Positions 1 through 5,749 of a stretch of 16,454 nucleotides of DNA are shown here, piece after piece. The stretch lies in the NCBI GenBank assembly GCA_910586315.1, contig CAJUIP010000053.1, positions 1 to 16,454 on the forward strand. The letters are read 5' to 3'. The stretch's first letter is position 1, and the number at the start of each line of letters is the position of its first letter. A program made the translations under genes and the position numbers. A model generated the notes under the pieces. That model did no database searches. It was not told where the DNA came from and saw only the letters and a program-made list of their open reading frames with translations. The stretch comes from an uncultured Lachnospiraceae bacterium (GTDB lineage: Bacteria; Bacillota; Clostridia; Lachnospirales; Lachnospiraceae).

Positions 1-52
1 GAGCGTTCGCCTCACACGCGAGAGGTCATGGGTTCGAGCCCCATTGCTTCCA
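1..52 (+). tRNA. tRNA-Val(CAC), 3' part only
   Basis: The window opens inside this tRNA. The anticodon stem ttcgc/gcgag encloses the 7-nt loop ctCACac, which gives anticodon CAC (codon GTG). A short variable region follows, then the T arm (atggg, loop ttcgagc, cccat at 40-44). The 3' acceptor strand is at 45-51 and the discriminator A is at 52. CCA is not encoded. The acceptor and D arm lie upstream of the window. Confidence 0.9.
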
Positions 53-69
53 CTTTTCAATTCAATTAA

Positions 70-142
70 GGGGCATTAGCGCAGTTGGGAGCGCGCAACA
101 TTCGCATTGTTGAGGCCGTGGGTTCGACTCCCATATGCTCCA
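70..142 (+). tRNA. tRNA-Ala(CGC)
   Basis: All four arms can be folded. The acceptor pairs 70-76 with 135-141. The D stem is gcgc/gcgc. The anticodon stem caaca/tgttg encloses loop ttCGCat at 101-107 (anticodon CGC, codon GCG). The T arm is gtggg/cccat. The pair at tRNA positions 3:70 (g72 with t139) is G:U, the known identity element for alanyl-tRNA synthetase, so sequence and anticodon agree. It lies 17 bp after the tRNA-Val, so the two are probably co-transcribed. CCA beyond the discriminator is not encoded. Confidence 0.95.
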
Positions 143-147
143 TAGGG

Positions 148-190
148 CGGGAAAGCTTATGAAATCAAGGCTTTTCCGTTTTTTTGTTTT
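148..190 (+). terminator. Rho-independent terminator of the tRNA operon
   Basis: An 11-bp stem (148-158 with 168-178, including two G:U pairs) with a 9-nt loop is followed directly by seven T, a G and four more T. It starts 5 nt after the tRNA-Ala, so it most likely ends the tRNA transcript. Confidence 0.85.
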
Positions 191-930
191 GAATCCGGAT
201 GTGTTTTGGGGCTGATTTTATGGTTTTGTGTACTGTTTGTGTACCACAGGAAAAGCTTCGACGCTTGCTTGCCAGGGCCTTCATGGCCTTTAATAAATCC
301 TTTACCATTCTGTCATGCTTCTCGTATAATAAGTTTGTAAACATCCTTTCCGAAGATTCTTCTTCAATCATGCTGGTTCATCCATTCCCTGTCTATTGGT
401 TAATAAGTTACTTTATAGTCATGGCCCCAGATGTTACAATAAGGTTCATAGGAATTGTAGCTATGGTCACTGCTCCGTTGCTCCAGCAAAGCTTATGCTA
501 TTACAAGCCATGATTACATTCTTGATTCCTGCTATGAAATTTCTGCACTGGACTTCCATCAGGAGTTCTTCATAAAATGAAACAGGCTCCCAATTCCCAG
601 GAAGGTGCAGAAAAAGCGGTTGACAAGGCAATCCTGCAAACAGTCCAGGGGCTAAACCCTGAGGAATATCCATGCTCAATTCCATACCTGGAATCGGCAG
701 GATGTATTCTGCCAGTATCCTTGCTAAACTTGGTTCCATCAAGGCTTTCCAGAATGCAAACGCTTTCTATTGGTTGAGCGGTTTTCCGGTAACTCCGCCA
801 GGCATTAAAATATTTTAGGACCTCTGTCCGTCTCACTATCCCCTTATCCTGTTTCCCAGTATTGTCTGGTGTTCTTGCTTTCCCCTTTCGGTACTCCCTT
901 CCACCTTGGCTGCTTTGTTTTCCTTTCTGT
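191..930. other. No supportable gene; possible decayed coding sequence
   Basis: About 740 bp between the tRNA terminator and the next promoter. On the minus strand a long open frame runs from about 946 to 570. It has no convincing start codon or ribosome binding site and is followed in another frame by an open stretch at 742-467. Together these could be a frameshifted remnant, but neither translation resembles a family I know. A 68-codon minus-strand frame at 165-371 lacks a ribosome binding site and runs into the tRNA terminator. The position beside tRNA genes is typical for integration events, but no duplicated tRNA 3' end is visible in the window. Confidence 0.4.
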
Positions 931-934
931 TTAT

Positions 935-1033
935 GATATAAGTATATCAGTTATATACATAACATCCAATATGATACATCCAATATGCATAATAGTCAAA
1001 GTTATGTACATATCCTTTACAATATGCTATAAT
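935..1033 (+). promoter_or_regulatory. Promoter and candidate operator cluster of the RHH-Uma2 operon
   Basis: TATAAT at 1028-1033 carries an extended TG (1025-1026). TGTACA at 1005-1010, 17 bp upstream, is a 4/6 match to the -35 box. Around it lie several symmetric or repeated motifs: GATATA-AG-TATATC (935-948), GTTAT-ATAC-ATAAC (950-963), two direct copies of ACATCCAATATG (962-973 and 976-987), and the perfect palindrome TATGTACATA (1003-1012) over the -35 box. Ribbon-helix-helix proteins often autoregulate through such short repeats, so the first gene of the operon is the natural candidate regulator. The promoter call is fairly safe; the operators are inferred. Confidence 0.6.
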
Positions 1034-1098
1034 TGCAAGGTAAGGTGAAAAAGATACCTTTATCCGCTATTAATTATCCATGAGAAAGAAGGTATACT

Positions 1099-1311
1099 AT
1101 GGCTTTATCCGAACAGCGAAAAGGATATTTGTATGATTATCAAAAAGCCAAATTAAAGCGTATTCCTCTTGATGTTCCCAAAGAGAAATATGGCCAAATC
1201 AAAACTGCAGCAGAAACAACCGGCGAATCCGTAAACGGCTATATCAAAAAAGCTATTGATGAACGCATGGAACGGGACAATCTTCCCCCTGCTACCTCCG
1301 AAACCCCGTAA
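1099..1311 (+). CDS. Arc-like ribbon-helix-helix protein (possible antitoxin or autorepressor)
   Basis: A 70-residue protein. The central region reads as a ribbon-helix-helix fold: a beta strand around residues 20-25 (RIPLDVP), a first helix (KEKYGQIKTAAETTG) and, after the ESVNGYI turn, a second helix (KKAIDERMERD). The SVNGYI segment is typical of Arc/CopG-like proteins in Clostridia. The charged N-terminal 18 residues are rich in Lys, Arg and Tyr. ATG follows an AGAAGG ribosome binding site by 6 nt. The gene is first in an operon and 24 bp upstream of a nuclease gene, the usual layout for an antitoxin or autorepressor. Dimeric DNA binding is known for the fold; the antitoxin role is inference. 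Confidence 0.8.
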   Translation: MALSEQRKGYLYDYQKAKLKRIPLDVPKEKYGQIKTAAETTGESVNGYIKKAIDERMERDNLPPATSETP

Positions 1312-1335
1312 CCACACCCAGAAAGGAGCATTGCT

Positions 1336-1896
1336 ATGTCAGGAGCATTGGCCCATACAAACATTTACACAGAAGAGGACTATTACAATTTGCCGGAGGA
1401 CGTCAGAGCCGAACTGATAGATGGTCAACTCTATTACATGGCAGCTCCCAGCAGAATACACCAGGAAATATTAAACTTTATGAACACTGAAATAAACATT
1501 TATCTCCGCTCCAAAAAGGGCCCCTGCAAGGTCTACCCGGCCCCCTTCGCTGTCAAGCTGTTTTCAGACGATGACAGAAACGTGGTGGAACCAGATATAA
1601 GTGTTATCTGTAACCCCAATAAACTAACAGATCAGGGCTACATCGGGGCACCTGACTGGATTGTAGAAATCACTTCTCCAACCACTTCCAGCCATGACTA
1701 TGTACACAAGCTGAAACTCTACATGGACGCTGGAGTAAGGGAGTACTGGATTGTAAATCCCATAGATCAGTCCGTATATGTTTATTTCCTGGAAGAGAAT
1801 AAATTCAAAACCACAGCTTACACCCTCCAGGATAAAATCAAAGTCAATATCTATGACGATCTTTGGATTGATTTTGCAGAGCTAGAGCGTGTCTGA
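1336..1896 (+). CDS. Uma2 family (DUF820) PD-(D/E)XK endonuclease
   Basis: A 186-residue protein with the full Uma2 pattern. It has an N-terminal tract ending in ELIDGQLYYM (residues 26-35) and the first acidic motif VEPDISV with Asp87. A second acidic motif follows (WIVEITSP, Glu111), then helix HKLKLYMDAGV with Lys125 as the likely active-site lysine, and the hallmark REYWIVNP (135-142). Family members fold like Holliday-junction resolvases and restriction nucleases, but their cellular role is poorly known. ATG follows AAAGGAG by 7 nt. The last codons and the TGA stop lie inside the left arm of the palindromic element at 1882-2047, so the native C-terminus may have been replaced by the LERV ending. 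Length is usual for the family. Confidence 0.88.
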   Translation: MSGALAHTNIYTEEDYYNLPEDVRAELIDGQLYYMAAPSRIHQEILNFMNTEINIYLRSKKGPCKVYPAPFAVKLFSDDDRNVVEPDISVICNPNKLTDQGYIGAPDWIVEITSPTTSSHDYVHKLKLYMDAGVREYWIVNPIDQSVYVYFLEENKFKTTAYTLQDKIKVNIYDDLWIDFAELERV

Positions 1897-2047
1897 AAAT
1901 TGCTTTCCGTCAGATGTGCGTGACAGTTTGTGGGAAATTAGATCCGAATGAGGGAGGCGTAGTGGGCTACGTTGACCGAATGAGGGCTAAATTTCCTGCA
2001 AAGTGGGGCGTGCAGATGATGGGAATGAATTTTCAGACACACTCTAG
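1882..2047. repeat. Palindromic MITE-like element E1 (166 bp)
   Basis: The ends form a 20-bp inverted repeat (1882-1901 and 2028-2047) with one mismatch, both ending in CTAG. The interior is an imperfect palindrome. Exactly at its centre is a hairpin, CGTAG-tggg-CTACG (1958-1971), flanked by GAGGGAGGCG (1950-1959) and CGTTGACCGA (1970-1979). Two direct copies of CCGAATGAGGG (1944-1954, 1976-1986) flank the hairpin. No protein is encoded. The flanking CTAG copies could be a target duplication, with the repeat proper then being AGYGTGTCTGAAAATT. It shares its centre with the element at 4809-4967. The stop codon of the Uma2 gene lies in its left arm. Confidence 0.75.
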
Positions 2048-2060
2048 GGCTGTAACCTCC

Positions 2061-2103
2061 CAGCCATAGAGCCTCTGGACCTTTCCCAGGAGCTCTATGG
2101 CTG
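2061..2103. other. Strong 12-bp stem-loop
   Basis: CAGCCATAGAGC (2061-2072) pairs perfectly with GCTCTATGGCTG (2092-2103) around a 19-nt loop whose inner bases can partly pair further. No T-run follows on either strand, so it is not a normal intrinsic terminator. It starts 13 bp after the palindromic element. Function unknown. Confidence 0.6.
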
Positions 2104-2385
2104 GCAGAAGGCTCTGTGTGGTCTTTTTCTCCATTGGCGTGAAAAGTCTCTATGCTCCTAAAAATGGTAATATGGCCATTCTGGAAAGACACAGTGGCAT
2201 TACAAGTGCATGTGGTGCCTGATACATGCTTCAAGTTCTGGAGAAAAGTTCTCCCCAAGTCAATATTCGCTCTGGGTCTACAGGAGTTGTTGCAAAGTAG
2301 ATGAAGAATCATTTATGGAGCAGCAGCTCTATTTTCGTGTTAAAAAAAGGCAAATGCACCCGACCAGCAGGAATTTATTTCTCTC

Positions 2386-2410
2386 CCATAAAAAAGTGTC
2401 TTTGACACTT
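2386..2410 (-). terminator. Minus-strand intrinsic terminator
   Basis: AAGTGTC-ttt-GACACTT (2394-2410) is a perfect 7-bp hairpin. Read on the minus strand it is followed by TTTTTT. No minus-strand gene that would use it is recognisable to its right, so the transcript it ends is unknown, possibly a small RNA or a lost gene. Confidence 0.55.
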
Positions 2411-2421
2411 CAACCCCCTTA

Positions 2422-2454
2422 CCCCTAATCTTGGGGGAATTAGGGGGCTTTTTT
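2422..2454 (+). terminator. Plus-strand intrinsic terminator
   Basis: CCCCTAAT (2422-2429) pairs with ATTAGGGG (2439-2446) around a 9-nt loop, and the stem is followed by GC and six T. It is the first good plus-strand terminator after the Uma2 gene. It may end that operon, with the 166-bp element and other sequence lying in a long 3' untranslated region. Confidence 0.75.
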
Positions 2455-3130
2455 GTTCCGTTTTGCAACAGACAATCATGAGAGTATCTCACCACAATCA
2501 ATGAAAACCGGATACTAATAATCCATGATAGAGTGGTATACGAAAGGTGCCGAATAAAGTTGGAAGGGGATTGGTGCTTCCAAGCCCGTGCGACAGACTG
2601 ATTTTCAGCTCCTTAGGTGTACCACTTTTTGTTTCCATCGTATTTTGATGAGAACACAGGGCAGCCAACAGTTTCAGGAAGGTGCTGCATCGGCTTATGC
2701 GAAGAAGGTATCTTTATAGAAGGCAGCCCTGGTAAAATGTAAGCGTTCTGCAATACGAAATAAGTGAAGTTATTTATACACACGATATCAACGAATAGCT
2801 GCACGCCGGAGAGGGAAGCGGGCGCTTATAGCGATAGCACACACAATGTTGGTAGCAATCTATCATATTTTAAGAGAGAAAGTCCCTTATTGTGATTTGG
2901 GGGGGCTGATCATTATTCTAATATCAATCAAGAAAAAATGATAAAAAGAAATCTTCGTTTTTTAGAAAAGTTAAGCATAAATGTAATCATCCAGCCGAAC
3001 TGATGTTTCTAAATTTTATAAAGTCCAAGGGAATAAGCCCGCCAAAAAGCGAGCTTATTAAAGATGCTTGTTTATAATTTGCTACCAAATTACGTTTTCA
3101 GGACAGCCCCTCTTTGTCTGTCTGAAACTT
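2455..3130. other. Non-coding region without recognisable gene
   Basis: About 675 bp. Visible structures are a 7-bp hairpin TTGGAAG/CTTCCAA (2560-2566 with 2577-2583) and the stem-loop at 3032-3059. The stretch around 2850-3030 is A/T-rich. The longest plus-strand frame with any protein-like character is 2617-2742; it starts at GTG, has no ribosome binding site and encodes 41 residues I cannot place. I see no tRNA, riboswitch or insertion-sequence protein here. Confidence 0.45.
3032..3059 (-). terminator. Stem-loop downstream of the amidase gene (weak terminator candidate)
   Basis: AATAAGC pairs with GCTTATT (3032-3038 with 3053-3059). After one mismatch CGC pairs with GCG, around a CAAAAA loop. 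It lies about 70 bp beyond the stop codon of the minus-strand amidase gene and is the only hairpin there. The minus-strand sequence after it is not a T-run, so termination is uncertain. Confidence 0.35.
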
Positions 3131-4255
3131 CTAATTTTCCCCTGCCACCGAATCAAAATACTGGTTCACACCCGCGACCAGGCCTTCGGCCAGTTTTTCC
3201 AGCGTCGCGTCCGTATGAGAAGAGGCCTTGTCCCCCAGCTCAATATCCACGCTGGGAATGGTGGAATATGAAGTCTGAGTTAAATCCATTTCCATCGCCC
3301 CGGAAGAAAAAATTTTGTTTCCGGCTGCCTTAAGCCCTTCAATCAGACTACTTCCCAGGGCATTGTGGGACTGCCAGTGGCTGGCCACCGGCTCCATGGC
3401 CCTATATGTCTTATTGCTCGGAACGCTCATAAAAAAGCATCCTTTATCTTTCTCTGTGGAGTCCCAGTGAAGAGCCAGATGAATATCTGCATTGTTATTG
3501 GCAATCACGGTTCTGGCCACATTGTCAAGCTGTACATCGCTTTCTTCCCGTATCATCAGCACGTCATATCCTTCTTCCAGCAGTTTGTTTTTCAGTATTT
3601 TCGCCATCTGAAGAGTCACAGCGCTCTCTGCTGTTCCATCAGAAAAAGTCATGCCGGACGAAACGGCCACAGCCGTGACGGCTCCCGCATTTGTGGTTCC
3701 TCCTGTGACCTTGGCGCTTCCGTCCGGATGGCACTGGGTCTTTACAGAGCCCCCGCCCTTTGTTCCATGGCCCGCGTTGACACAGACGGTCTTTCCCTTC
3801 CGGTTTTCCTTTCCATTTTGATAGTAAATAGCCGATCCGCTGTTTATTTTCGAAAAGGAACTATAGGCATATTCACTTTTTAAAGCTACATTCCATGACT
3901 TGTCCACATAAGGACTTTCCTCCGGGGTCTGTGAGACCGCCTTCCCGGAATCCGCCGCCTTTTGTCCCACGGACGGCGCCTGACTGGATAGATACTGGCT
4001 GGCCACATAGCATTTCCTGCCGTCCACCTCCACACAGCTCCATTCCCCGTTACTTTCCGTCCGTTCCACCTTCGTTCCCAGCCTCAGAGTCCCTAAGACG
4101 CTGCTTTCCAGAGACGGACCGCTTCTGTAATTCAGCGTATCCGCCTTCACATACACCGTATCCGCATATGCGGGAAACACCGTAACGGCCAGAGCCAGGG
4201 CCCCGCCTGCCGCTGCCTGCGAAACCCGTTTTAAATATTTGTTCCATTGGTTCAT
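3131..4255 (-). CDS. Secreted N-acetylmuramoyl-L-alanine amidase, SH3b plus Amidase_3
   Basis: This peptidoglycan hydrolase cleaves the bond between N-acetylmuramic acid and L-alanine of the stem peptide. The 374-residue product has a signal peptide (residues 1-31, positively charged start, hydrophobic AAGGALALAVTVF, cleavage after AYA). A bacterial SH3 domain follows (about 34-90, with LNYRSGPS and a WSCVEVDGRKCYV core), then a linker and an Amidase_3 catalytic domain (about 155-370). Zinc ligands are visible as His163 in VNAGHG, Glu210 and His263 in LALHWD; Glu339 in VDIELGD is the catalytic acid. The frame is open upstream to 4348, but GAAAGGA upstream suits ATG at 4255 (MNQWNK) best; ATG at 4261 is the alternative. 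It is the last gene of a minus-strand envelope block. Confidence 0.92.
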   Translation of the reverse strand: MNQWNKYLKRVSQAAAGGALALAVTVFPAYADTVYVKADTLNYRSGPSLESSVLGTLRLGTKVERTESNGEWSCVEVDGRKCYVASQYLSSQAPSVGQKAADSGKAVSQTPEESPYVDKSWNVALKSEYAYSSFSKINSGSAIYYQNGKENRKGKTVCVNAGHGTKGGGSVKTQCHPDGSAKVTGGTTNAGAVTAVAVSSGMTFSDGTAESAVTLQMAKILKNKLLEEGYDVLMIREESDVQLDNVARTVIANNNADIHLALHWDSTEKDKGCFFMSVPSNKTYRAMEPVASHWQSHNALGSSLIEGLKAAGNKIFSSGAMEMDLTQTSYSTIPSVDIELGDKASSHTDATLEKLAEGLVAGVNQYFDSVAGEN

Positions 4256-4286
4256 CTTCATACAATCCTTTCTTTCTTCTTCCTTC

Positions 4287-4315
4287 AGAATACCACAGGC
4301 CAGCAAAATTTTCCA
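4287..4315 (-). promoter_or_regulatory. Candidate promoter of the amidase gene
   Basis: On the minus strand, TGGAAA (4315-4310, 4/6 match to TTGACA) lies 17 bp before TATTCT (4292-4287). An extended TG precedes the -10 box. It sits between the terminator of the upstream small gene and the amidase start, giving a leader of about 25 nt. The match is moderate. Confidence 0.4.
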
Positions 4316-4351
4316 CTTAAGAATCCTTGCAGTTTTCTTATATTGCAAACG

Positions 4352-4388
4352 AAAAAACCAGGAGAGCGATTTCTCACCCTGCCTGGTT
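4352..4388 (-). terminator. Intrinsic terminator of the small coiled-coil gene
   Basis: On the minus strand AACCAGG (4388-4382) pairs with CCTGGTT (4362-4356), and six T follow. The left arm of the hairpin overlaps the last codons (Val-Asn-Gln) of the coiled-coil gene, so its stop codon lies in the loop. This compact arrangement separates the gene from the downstream amidase. Confidence 0.8.
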
Positions 4389-4601
4389 TACCATATCTCT
4401 TAAATCATTAACGGAAAGATGCTTTTCCTTTAAAATTGCTGAGAGCTCCGCAATTTCCACCCGCTCCAGTTCTTCCTCAATCTCTTTTTTTTCATTTTTC
4501 AGCTTCTCCAGACATTCCCCATACCGGGTGATTGCCTCCTCCACAGAAACCAGCTTCTCCTCCAGTTTCTCTCTTTGGCTCCTTCTCACGCCTCTTGCCA
4601 T
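4374..4601 (-). CDS. Small coiled-coil protein, DUF4315-like
   Basis: A 75-residue, highly charged protein. Residues 9-47 form a heptad-like coiled coil rich in Glu, Lys and Leu. The C-terminal segment (VEIAELSAILKEKHLSVNDL) resembles the tail of DUF4315 proteins, in which a coiled coil is followed by a short helical motif (NAEIVALVRS-like, then a TPxEL-like turn). That family is known from conjugative elements and Clostridia chromosomes and has no defined function. ATG is preceded by GGAG at an unusually long 11 nt, so translation may be weak. It has its own terminator and possibly a sporulation-type promoter, so it seems to be a single-gene unit. The family assignment is from memory of the pattern. 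Confidence 0.7.
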   Translation of the reverse strand: MARGVRRSQREKLEEKLVSVEEAITRYGECLEKLKNEKKEIEEELERVEIAELSAILKEKHLSVNDLRDMVNQAG

Positions 4602-4630
4602 AATTTCACCATCTCCTGTCTTATTCTTTT

Positions 4631-4682
4631 GGCACCTGGTGCCATCTGCTTACAATATATGGAGATTGTCCGGAAATTATGC
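4631..4682 (-). promoter_or_regulatory. Candidate sigma-E-type promoter and palindrome before the coiled-coil gene
   Basis: On the minus strand GCATAAT (4682-4676) lies 14 bp before CATATATT (4661-4654). This compares with the sigma-E consensus KMATATT, 13-15 bp, CATACAMT. No convincing sigma-A promoter is visible. Between it and the gene is a perfect palindrome GGCACC-T-GGTGCC (4631-4643), which could be an operator or a leader hairpin. Inference only. Confidence 0.35.
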
Positions 4683-4736
4683 TAAAAATTTCTTCTAAAA
4701 TCATTCTTTACAATTGGGCAGGGAGCCTGTGCATTT

Positions 4737-4771
4737 AAAAATCCGTACCGGGATAATTCTCCCGGTACGGA
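4737..4771 (-). terminator. Intrinsic terminator of the Cys-rich gene
   Basis: A perfect 12-bp stem (4742-4753 with 4760-4771, core CCGTACCGGGA) with a 6-nt loop. On the minus strand five T follow. It is the first terminator downstream of the Cys-rich gene, whose 3' untranslated region would then include the palindromic element at 4809-4967. Confidence 0.85.
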
Positions 4772-4808
4772 CCATACGCTTCCTATATACTTCAGGTACG
4801 AAGTACTT

Positions 4809-4967
4809 GTGTACTGACTCGATTACATTTCACCAAATGGCTTGCCTGAATTTCCATCTGCTGCGTTGTTGTCAGTCAACGATGCCACCGCATCGCCTCC
4901 CTCCTCCGCCTTGCAGACTGAAAATTCATTGTGCGTCATTTGACTGAAAGTTAGTGTGTCAGTACAC
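4809..4967. repeat. Palindromic MITE-like element E2 (about 159 bp)
   Basis: GTGTACTGAC (4809-4818) and GTCAGTACAC (4958-4967) form a perfect 10-bp terminal inverted repeat. At the exact centre is the hairpin CGATGC-cacc-GCATCG (4880-4895). Read on the minus strand, the hairpin is flanked by GAGGGAGGCG (4903-4894) and CGTTGACTGA (4881-4872), the same flanks as in the element at 1882-2047. The right end reads CTAG (4967-4970) and the left CTTG. The outer arms differ from the first element. It overlaps the first base of the stop codon (TAG) of the Cys-rich gene. Confidence 0.65.
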
Positions 4968-5713
4968 TAGCAGATGGTAATACAACCACAGCCAGAATTG
5001 GAAACGGTATTTTGATTGCAGCTGCAACCGCAGCCAGAATTGGAAACGGTGCTCTGATTGCAGCTGCAGCCGCAGCCAGAGCTGGAAACGGTACTCTGAT
5101 TACAGCTGCAGCCGGCGCTGGTGGAAGTCGTCTGGGTACAGCCGCAGTCCTCTGTGAAGGCGCCTGCCACATTGCTGCCTGTCGTAATCACTCCGGCTGC
5201 TGCGGAACAATTCCGGCATCCTTCCTCATAGCCCGCATTGTAGCCGGCGCGGTATCCGGCATTATACCCGGCGTCGTTTCCGGCCTTGTAACCAAGGTTA
5301 TAGCCGTTGCTCTTTCCATCTTCAAAGCCGCGTCTGAAACCTGCCTGGTAACACTCACAGGTACAGGAACCGCACCAGCAGGAATTATTCCGGCAATTAC
5401 AGGAATTGTTCCGGCAGCCGCAGGTATTATTTCGGCAGCCGCAGGTATTATTTCCACACCAGCAGGAATTGTTTCGGCAGCCGCAGGTATTATTTCCACA
5501 CCAGCAGGAATTGTTTCGGCAACCACAAGAATTATTCCGGCAGCCACAGGTATTGTTTCTGCACCAGCAGGAGTTATTTCTGCAGCCGAATACACAGGAA
5601 TTATTCCCCTCACAGCAGCAGTCGGCAGTCACAGCCACGGCTCCGCCGACAAAACCGGAAGAATTTGTATTATCCCATCTGTTACATGAACAATTATTTC
5701 TACAACTACTCAT
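4967..5713 (-). CDS. Cysteine-rich tandem-repeat protein, possible spore coat/exosporium component
   Basis: A 248-residue protein with 46 cysteines (about 19 percent), in three repeat blocks. Residues 45-121 are ten perfect heptads of [RG]NN[ST]C[WGN]C and one divergent heptad. Residues 125-165 have Gly at every fourth position (ten GX3 units), mostly as GYNA/GYKA/GYRA. Residues 202-243 are three 14-residue units CSCNQ[SN]TVS[SN]SGCG, ending CITIC. Three adjacent Cys (32-34) sit in the N-terminal part. There is no signal peptide or membrane segment. ATG follows AAAGGAGA by 8 nt, and a sigma-K-like promoter lies upstream. Cys-rich, disulfide-bonded proteins of Clostridia spore outer layers such as CdeC are a functional parallel, not a proven homologue. 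Metal binding is the main alternative. I cannot name its family. Confidence 0.75.
   Translation of the reverse strand: MSSCRNNCSCNRWDNTNSSGFVGGAVAVTADCCCEGNNSCVFGCRNNSCWCRNNTCGCRNNSCGCRNNSCWCGNNTCGCRNNSCWCGNNTCGCRNNTCGCRNNSCNCRNNSCWCGSCTCECYQAGFRRGFEDGKSNGYNLGYKAGNDAGYNAGYRAGYNAGYEEGCRNCSAAAGVITTGSNVAGAFTEDCGCTQTTSTSAGCSCNQSTVSSSGCGCSCNQSTVSNSGCGCSCNQNTVSNSGCGCITIC
4985..5110 (-). repeat. 42-bp tandem repeat, 3 units (coding)
   Basis: These three units encode residues 202-243 of the Cys-rich protein, each a CSCNQ-TVS-SGCG block. On the plus strand the units share the phrase cagccagaattggaaacgg with few differences, so the array probably grew by recent duplication. Confidence 0.85.
5219..5341 (-). 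repeat. 12-bp period GX3 repeat (coding)
   Basis: Encodes residues 125-165 of the Cys-rich protein, eleven glycines at exact four-residue spacing. The later units (GYNA, GYRA, GYNA, GYEE) are more uniform than the first ones (GFRR, GFED, GKSN). Confidence 0.8.
5351..5581 (-). repeat. 21-bp tandem repeat, about 11 units (coding)
   Basis: Encodes residues 45-121 of the Cys-rich protein. Units alternate between variants ending CWC and CGC, and pairs recur as 42-bp super-units (plus-strand phrases gcagccgcaggtatt and ccacaccagcaggaatt). This suggests expansion by unequal crossing over, so copy number may vary between strains. Confidence 0.88.
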
Positions 5714-5749
5714 ATGATAAATCTCCTTTAATTACTAAGGTCTGTACTT

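Noticed and set aside
321..336. 16-bp exact repeat ctcgtataataagttt, also at 16405-16420
   Set aside because: The second copy is largely explained by the hairpin and ribosome binding region there; flanks differ, so chance or a trivial AT-rich match is likely.
165..371. 68-codon minus-strand frame, charged helical translation
   Set aside because: No ribosome binding site, and its 3' part runs through the tRNA operon terminator; no recognisable family.
467..836. Overlapping minus-strand frames as a frameshifted gene
   Set aside because: Neither translation resembles a known family and no start signal is present; kept only as a possible remnant.
1938..2428. Frames on both strands across the element and hairpin
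   Set aside because: They read through the palindromic element and the stem-loop; composition is not protein-like and ribosome binding sites are lacking.
2617..2742. 41-residue plus-strand frame starting at GTG
   Set aside because: Some protein-like character but no ribosome binding site, no ATG and no family; too weak for a gene call.
5351..5581. CRISPR-like array appearance of the regular repeats
   Set aside because: Units are contiguous, in frame, and lack unique spacers; they encode protein heptads.
5012..5689. 225-codon plus-strand frame opposite the Cys-rich gene, Ala/Ile-rich
   Set aside because: It is the mirror of the repeats of the real gene. The minus frame has the strong ribosome binding site, promoter and terminator.
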